NCBI GenBank assembly: GCA_016194795.1
Contig: JACQAX010000225.1
Coordinates: 1-11,599, forward strand
Direction: 5' to 3'
DNA length: 11,599 bases
DNA from: Deltaproteobacteria bacterium
Lineage (GTDB): Bacteria; Bdellovibrionota; UBA1018; UBA923
The translations under genes were made by a program, and so were the position numbers. Shown here in pieces: positions 7,272 to 11,599 of the stretch. Position 1 is the first letter of the stretch, and each line of letters begins with the position of its first letter. The notes under the pieces were generated by a model that ran no database searches, was not told the origin of the DNA, and saw only the letters and a list, made by a program, of their open reading frames with translations.

Positions 7272-10146
7272 CGTAAGCTTCGATCGGCGGGCACGCGCAC
7301 ACGAGGTTGCGGTCGCCCAGCACGTTGTTCACGCGCGCGACCGGCGGCCAGAACTTCGCCGTACGGGTCCAAGGCGCCGGATAGGCGGCCTTCTCGCGGG
7401 TGTACGAGTGCGTCCACTCCGTCTTCGTCACGCGCGCGGCGGTGTGCGGGGCGTTCTTCAAGACGTTGTCGGTCTTGTCGGCCTTGCCCTCTTCGATTTC
7501 AGCGATCTCTTTGCGGATCAGGATCATCGCCTCGCAGAAGCGGTCGAGCTCGGCCAGCGACTCGCTCTCGGTCGGCTCGATCATCATCGTGCCGGCGACC
7601 GGAAACGAGATCGTCGGCGCATGAAAGCCGTAGTCCATCAGCCGCTTGGCGACGTCCTCGACTTCGACGCCCGTCGTTGCCTTGAACTTGCGCATGTCGA
7701 TGATGCACTCGTGGGCAACGAAGCCGTTACTACCTTTGTAGAGCACCGGATAGTGGGCGTCGAGGCGCTTGGCGACGTAGTTGGCGTTGAGAATGGCGAT
7801 CTCGGTGGCGCGTTTGAGCCCCTCGCTGCCCATCATGGCGATATACATCCACGAGATCGGTAGGATGCTCGCGCTGCCCCAAGGCGCCGCCGAAACGGGT
7901 CCCAGAGCCTTGTCTCCGCCCATCGAAACGATCGGGTGCGACGGCAGGAAGCTCTTGAGATGCGCCTTCACGCCGATCGGGCCCATGCCGGGACCACCGC
8001 CGCCGTGCGGGATGCAGAAAGTCTTATGGAGATTCAGGTGGCAGACGTCGGGGCCGAAGTCACCGGGGCGGCAGAGGCCGACCTGGGCGTTCATATTGGC
8101 TCCATCCATGTAGACCTGACCACCGTGCTTGTGGAGAATGTCGCAGAACTCGGTGATCGTCTCCTCGAACACGCCGTGGGTCGACGGATACGTGATCATC
8201 GCGCACGAGAGCTCGCGGGAGTGCTGCTCGGCCTTGGCGCGCAGGTCAGCCAGGTCGACGTTGCCGTCGGACGTGCACTGAACGACCACGACGCGCATGC
8301 CGACCATCGCCGCGCTCGCGGGGTTCGTCCCGTGGGCGCTTTGCGGAATCAGGCAGACGTCCCGGTGGCCTTCGCCGCGATTCTGGTGGTAGCGGCGAAT
8401 GGCAAGCAGGCCCGCGTATTCGCCCTGCGAGCCGGCGTTGGGCTGCAGCGAAACGGCATCGAAGCCGGTGATCTCGGCCAGCCAGCTCTCGAGCTGGCCG
8501 AACATGACCTGATAGCCCTTGGCCTGCTCAACGGGAACGAACGGGTGGAGCTGGCCGAGCTCGGGCCAGGTGACCGGAAACATCTCTGCCGTGGCATTGA
8601 GCTTCATCGTGCATGAGCCGAGCGGGATCATGGAATGGGTCAGCGACAGATCGCGGCCCTGCAGCCGGTGGATATAGCGAAGGAGCTCGGTTTCGGAGTG
8701 GTAGCTGTTGAAAACCGGGTGGGTGAGGTACGCGCTCCTTCTCTCGAGAGCCGCGGGCAGGCCCGGCAGCTTGGCCGTAGCGAGGTCCTCGGGCGCGAAC
8801 GGAACCTTGGCCCCGCGGGCGAAGACCTGAAACAGGTCGCGCAGATCCTGCGCGGTGACGGTTTCGTCAAGAGCCACGGTCACGGTCTTGTCGCCGAGAA
8901 AACGCAGGTTGATCTTCTGGGCGCGCGCGGCCGCAAGGAGGTCGCCCTTGCTGATCGAGCCAAGCTCGACGCGAACGGTATCGAAGAACGGTTCAGCCCC
9001 TACGGTGAGGCCCAGGCGCTTGAGACCCTCGGCCAGCACCTTGGCCGCGAGGTTCACGCGGTCTGCGATGCGCCTAAGCCCCTTGGGACCGTGGTAGACC
9101 GCGTACATGCTCGCGATCACGGCCAGGAGCACCTGCGCGGTACAGATGTTGCTCGTCGCCTTCTCACGGCGAATGTGCTGCTCACGCGTCTGCAGCGCAA
9201 GGCGCGCAGCCGGCTGGCCATCCGCGTCCTGGGAAAGGCCGATGATCCGGCCCGGAACCACGCGCTTGAACTCGTCCTTGGCGGACATATAGCCCGCGTG
9301 AGGCCCCCCATACCCGAGCGGAACGCCCAGGCGCTGGGTGCTGCCCACGGCGATGTCCGCGCCGAGCTCGCCCGGCGACTTGAGGACGGTCAATGCAAGG
9401 ATGTCGGCCGCCACGACGAACATGGCGTCGGCCTTGTGAACCTTCTCTCCGAAGGACGTGTAGTCGTAGATCGCGCCGTCGGTGGCCGGATACTGGACCA
9501 GAGCACCGAAAATCGGGCGGTCGAAGCTGAACTTGCGGTGGTTGCCCACGAGGATCTGGATCCCGAGCGGTTCAGCGCGCGTGCGTAGCAAGGCGATCGT
9601 CTGCGGATGGCACTCTTCGGAGACGAAAAAGGCGCGATTCACGTCGCGGTTCTTGACCCCGAAGCACATGGTCATCGCTTCCGCCGCGGCCGTCGCCTCA
9701 TCGAGCAACGACGCATTGGACACGGGCAGCCCGGTCAGGTCGATGACCATCGTCTGAAAGTTGAGGAGCGCCTCCAGGCGGCCCTGCGAGATCTCCGACT
9801 GGTACGGCGTGTACTGGGTGTACCAGCCCGGATTCTCGAGGACGTTTCTCTGGATCACCGGCGGGGTGATCGTTCCCGAGTATCCCATGCCGATATAAGA
9901 GCGAAAAACCTCGTTCTTGGCGGCGATCGCGCGCAGATCGCGGAGCGCCTCGAACTCGCTTCGCCCGGCGCCGAGGTCGAGCTGGCGCTTCAGGCGGATG
10001 CGGGCCGGCACGGTCGCGCCGATGAAAGCGTCGAGCGATTTCGATCCGACTTCCTTGAGCATTTTTTCGACTTCGGCGACGTTTGGGCCGACGTGACGGT
10101 CAACGAAACGATCGGTGAACAGGAGGGACTCGGGAGAGTTGCTCAT
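7267..10146 (-). CDS. gcvP: Glycine dehydrogenase (decarboxylating), single-chain P protein
   Basis: GcvP is the PLP enzyme that decarboxylates glycine and loads the aminomethyl group onto lipoyl-GcvH. It is the full-length single-chain form (959 residues, close to the 957 of E. coli), not split into GcvPA and GcvPB. The N-terminal region begins FVDRHVGPNVAEVEKML. The first half includes SLLDEATAAAEAM and GVPLGYGGPHAGYM; the second half has HSMIPLGSCTMKLN, QPNAGSQGEYAGL and the PLP loop LHKTFCIPHGGGGPG, with Lys708 (codon 8025-8023) as the cofactor lysine. ATG at 10146 has AGGG 9 nt upstream and matches the family start; a GTG at 10227 would add 27 residues not expected. The gene is opposite to gcvTH, so it needs its own promoter, and I found no strong one. 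A 5-bp inverted repeat (GCCCT/AGGGC, 10184-10199) sits in its probable leader; no glycine riboswitch is recognisable there. Confidence 0.97.
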   Translation of the reverse strand: MSNSPESLLFTDRFVDRHVGPNVAEVEKMLKEVGSKSLDAFIGATVPARIRLKRQLDLGAGRSEFEALRDLRAIAAKNEVFRSYIGMGYSGTITPPVIQRNVLENPGWYTQYTPYQSEISQGRLEALLNFQTMVIDLTGLPVSNASLLDEATAAAEAMTMCFGVKNRDVNRAFFVSEECHPQTIALLRTRAEPLGIQILVGNHRKFSFDRPIFGALVQYPATDGAIYDYTSFGEKVHKADAMFVVAADILALTVLKSPGELGADIAVGSTQRLGVPLGYGGPHAGYMSAKDEFKRVVPGRIIGLSQDADGQPAARLALQTREQHIRREKATSNICTAQVLLAVIASMYAVYHGPKGLRRIADRVNLAAKVLAEGLKRLGLTVGAEPFFDTVRVELGSISKGDLLAAARAQKINLRFLGDKTVTVALDETVTAQDLRDLFQVFARGAKVPFAPEDLATAKLPGLPAALERRSAYLTHPVFNSYHSETELLRYIHRLQGRDLSLTHSMIPLGSCTMKLNATAEMFPVTWPELGQLHPFVPVEQAKGYQVMFGQLESWLAEITGFDAVSLQPNAGSQGEYAGLLAIRRYHQNRGEGHRDVCLIPQSAHGTNPASAAMVGMRVVVVQCTSDGNVDLADLRAKAEQHSRELSCAMITYPSTHGVFEETITEFCDILHKHGGQVYMDGANMNAQVGLCRPGDFGPDVCHLNLHKTFCIPHGGGGPGMGPIGVKAHLKSFLPSHPIVSMGGDKALGPVSAAPWGSASILPISWMYIAMMGSEGLKRATEIAILNANYVAKRLDAHYPVLYKGSNGFVAHECIIDMRKFKATTGVEVEDVAKRLMDYGFHAPTISFPVAGTMMIEPTESESLAELDRFCEAMILIRKEIAEIEEGKADKTDNVLKNAPHTAARVTKTEWTHSYTREKAAYPAPWTRTAKFWPPVARVNNVLGDRNLVCACPPIEAYA

Positions 10147-10285
10147 GGACCCGAACCCTAGCAAGAATCGGCGTTTTTCACCAGCCCTCTCGAAAGGGCC
10201 GACTGTCCTCGCTTTTCGCGCGTCCACCGGCGGTCAAGAAAATTTTTCGGATTTTTCGCTCGTCCGAATTGCCCAGAAACTGAGC

Positions 10286-10339
10286 AAGAAAAAAATATTT
10301 AATCGACTCGTTGACTACCGGAACCCTGGTTCTTATATT
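10286..10339 (+). promoter_or_regulatory. Strong sigma-70 promoter for the small gene, with UP-like A/T tract
   Basis: TTGACT (10311-10316, 5 of 6) and TATATT (10334-10339, 5 of 6) are 17 bp apart, and an A/T tract (10288-10302, AAAAAAATATTTAA) occupies the UP-element position. Initiation would fall at about 10346-10347, at the ATG of the downstream gene. The spacer contains a partial dyad flush with both boxes (ACC...GGT, 10317-10330), which could be an operator, though only 8 of its 14 bases pair. This is the best promoter in the window. Confidence 0.75.
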
Positions 10340-10346
10340 GCGGCGC

Positions 10347-10628
10347 ATGTCAGGCATTGATCAGAGCACCAAGCTTTTCAACACGGCGATCATCGCAACG
10401 AAAATTCCGAAGCTCTCAAACTACTCCGCAAAACTCAGCGAGCTCGTCCAGGGAAAGGCCTTTCATGCCATTCTCACCGCGATCCGCGAATATGCCGAGC
10501 AGACGGGCGTGACCGAAGAGCAGGCGGCCGAAGAGATCGTGCAGACGTTTCGCGACATCGATCGCGTCTGGGATGATTACATCTTCCAGGAAGGCCTCGA
10601 CAAGCTGAAGGGCCATCTCAGCAACTGA
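10347..10628 (+). CDS. Small helical protein of unknown function, probably leaderless
   Basis: I do not recognise this 93-residue protein. It has no signal peptide, no membrane segment and no cysteine. The sequence predicts mostly helix, with a basic N-terminal part (STKLFNTAIIATKIPKLSN) and an acidic second half (TGVTEEQAAEEIVQTF and DRVWDDYIFQEGLDKL). It contains two Trp/Tyr/Phe-bearing segments that could form a core or interface. Codon use and GC are like the neighbours, and the other strand shows only a short shadow frame, so it is likely a real gene. ATG at 10347 is chosen because an in-frame TTG at 10311 is the -35 box of the promoter and there is no Shine-Dalgarno. It is divergent from gcvP and convergent with the tonB-like gene, so it stands alone as a transcription unit. 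Confidence 0.8.
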   Translation: MSGIDQSTKLFNTAIIATKIPKLSNYSAKLSELVQGKAFHAILTAIREYAEQTGVTEEQAAEEIVQTFRDIDRVWDDYIFQEGLDKLKGHLSN

Positions 10629-10647
10629 GCGGCCAAAGTCGAGCTAA

Positions 10648-10663
10648 ACGCGCTTGCGCGCGT
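10648..10663. terminator. Hairpin between the small gene and the tonB-like gene
   Basis: ACGCGC-TTGC-GCGCGT is a perfect 6-bp GC-rich stem with a 4-base loop in the 34-nt convergent gap, touching the tonB-like stop codon at 10663. On the minus strand the stem runs into only TTTAG, and on the plus strand there is no T run, so it would be a weak intrinsic terminator at best. Its position suggests a shared 3' structure for both transcripts. Confidence 0.4.
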
Positions 10664-11487
10664 CATGTCTTGAGGACGAACTCCCACTCGATCTTCACCG
10701 TGCCTTCGGCGTCCATCAGGCCCTGCGGCGGGTTCGGGAACGGGCCGGCCTTGTTGAAGGCGTCGATCGCGGCCTGATCCAGGTCGAGCATCCCCGACGT
10801 TCCGTCCACGAGAATGCGCGTGATCGTCCCGTCCTTGGCCATCACGACGGTGAGCTTCGTCGAATGCTCCTGTTCGGCGGCGAGCCTGCGCCCGCGGTCG
10901 AACATCGTACGCAGCCGCTCACGCAATCCGGGCTCCCAGTACTGCTCCAGCTGTTTGCGCACGCGCTGGTAAAAAGAGAAGTAGGCGTACTCGCGCGTGT
11001 TGAGCAGCGTCTGCGCGCCCTGCTGCGTGTCCTTGAGGTAGTCGCTCGTCGAGGCCATGGCGCCCGGGCCCAGGTTTCCCATGGGTTTATAATCCATCTT
11101 CACGCCGAGGTGGCCCAGCGCGAGGTCTTTCGGCTGCTGCTGCGCCTGAACCTTGCCGCTCTGGCCGCCGATCTTGGCTTCCTTGAAGGGCGCCGTGTTG
11201 GCCGCGCGCGTTTCACGCTCGACGACCTGGTTCTGCTGGCTGAGATATTTCGTCTTGGGCGTTTCGTCGGTCTTTTTCGCCGGCGAGCTCTCGACGATCT
11301 GTCCCTTGAGCTTGTCCATCTGCTCCTTGGTCAGCGGCACCACCTCGACGTCGACCGCGGCGTTCGCCGCGTCGTTGACGGAGGGGCGCGCGTCCCATTG
11401 ACGGGAGAGCACGAACATCACGCACATGTGGATTAGAAGAGAGAGAAGGACAAACCACAGGGTGCGACTTTTGTAATCCAATTCCAT
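10663..11487 (-). CDS. TonB/TolA-type energy transducer
   Basis: This 274-residue protein is probably anchored in the inner membrane by one N-terminal helix (about 10-28, LWFVLLSLLIHMCVMFVLS) with a periplasmic body. Ser16 and His20 sit at the same positions as in E. coli TonB, where they couple to ExbB/ExbD and the proton motive force; TolA has the same Ser-x3-His pair. The C-terminal 110 residues (from YFSFYQRVRKQLEQYW through LTVVMAKDGTITRI, LDLDQAAIDAFNKAGPFPNP to IEWEF) are a TonB C-terminal domain that would touch outer-membrane partners. The linker (about 31-165) is Gln/Lys-rich rather than the Pro-rich spacer of classic TonB. ATG at 11487 is preferred because it puts the Ser/His pair in the TonB register; a GTG at 11505 has a better Shine-Dalgarno (AAGAGG, 6 nt) and would add 6 residues. 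No exbB/exbD or tol-pal genes are visible, so TonB versus TolA is unresolved. Confidence 0.85.
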   Translation of the reverse strand: MELDYKSRTLWFVLLSLLIHMCVMFVLSRQWDARPSVNDAANAAVDVEVVPLTKEQMDKLKGQIVESSPAKKTDETPKTKYLSQQNQVVERETRAANTAPFKEAKIGGQSGKVQAQQQPKDLALGHLGVKMDYKPMGNLGPGAMASTSDYLKDTQQGAQTLLNTREYAYFSFYQRVRKQLEQYWEPGLRERLRTMFDRGRRLAAEQEHSTKLTVVMAKDGTITRILVDGTSGMLDLDQAAIDAFNKAGPFPNPPQGLMDAEGTVKIEWEFVLKT

Positions 11488-11522
11488 TTGGCCTACACCG
11501 GTCACCAGACACCTCTTAATGA

Positions 11523-11572
11523 AGTATATCGGCAAACAGGCGCGGAATTGCAGATCTTCGAAAAATTTTTTT
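11523..11572 (-). promoter_or_regulatory. Possible promoter of the tonB-like gene
   Basis: On the minus strand, TATACT (11528-11523, 5 of 6 to the -10 consensus) overlaps a sigma-28-like GCCGATAT (11533-11526). An A7T5 tract (11572-11561) is placed where an UP element would be for a start near 11516. No good -35 box of either type is present at the right distance, so only the -10 and the A/T tract support it. Confidence 0.35.
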
Positions 11573-11599
11573 ACGGGACGGCCGACAATCACCGTCGGA

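Noticed and set aside
8635..9588. Plus-strand open frame of 317 codons opposite gcvP
   Set aside because: Same reason: it lies wholly inside intact gcvP and shows no family features.
10147..10346. Glycine riboswitch before gcvP
   Set aside because: I looked for the conserved aptamer blocks on the gcvP strand and did not see them; only a 5-bp inverted repeat is present.
11582..11598. Inverted repeat CCGAC-N7-GTCGG as a terminator of a gene beyond the window
   Set aside because: The T run on the minus strand is about 16 nt past the stem, too far for an intrinsic terminator, and the upstream gene is not visible.

Overview
This 11.6 kb window is a compact, GC-rich bacterial chromosome segment with no mobile elements, RNA genes or CRISPR arrays that I can see. 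FlgH (outer-membrane L-ring lipoprotein with a lipobox) and FlgI (P-ring) show a diderm, flagellated bacterium. The flgF-flgG-flgA-flgH-flgI order, the composition and the TonB-family gene suggest a proteobacterium in the broad sense, possibly a Bdellovibrionota or other former 'deltaproteobacterial' lineage. That placement is inference and not firm.

Region 1 (minus strand, 4634 down to 118) is a tightly coupled flagellar operon, flgFGAHI, for the proximal and distal rod, the P-ring chaperone and the L- and P-rings. All junctions overlap or lie within 2 nt. A good match to a sigma-54 (-24/-12) promoter sits about 24 nt before the flgF leader ends, with two dyad-symmetric elements further upstream.

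Region 2 (plus strand, 4902-7265) is folD-gcvT-gcvH. The glycine cleavage system makes 5,10-methylene-THF and FolD converts it to 10-formyl-THF, so this operon links glycine breakdown to one-carbon supply. The full-length glycine decarboxylase gene gcvP (7267-10146, minus) faces gcvH tail to tail with 1 nt between the stop codons; a perfect 6-bp stem with a GTAA loop lies across both stops. The lipoamide dehydrogenase of the system is not in the window.

Region 3 holds a short, unrecognised, helical protein (10347-10628, plus) transcribed divergently from gcvP. Its promoter is close to consensus (TTGACT-17-TATATT) and ends 7 nt before the ATG, so its mRNA is probably leaderless. folD shows a weaker version of the same arrangement. 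A TonB/TolA-type energy transducer gene (10663-11487, minus) closes the window; its membrane helix carries the Ser16/His20 pair seen in proton-motive-force-coupled TonB.

Most of the content is conserved housekeeping. The points that deserve a second look are the leaderless small gene, the near-leaderless folD promoter, the sigma-54 site before flgF, the FlgG signature deviations, the split and convergent gcv genes, and the TonB-like protein with a proline-poor linker.
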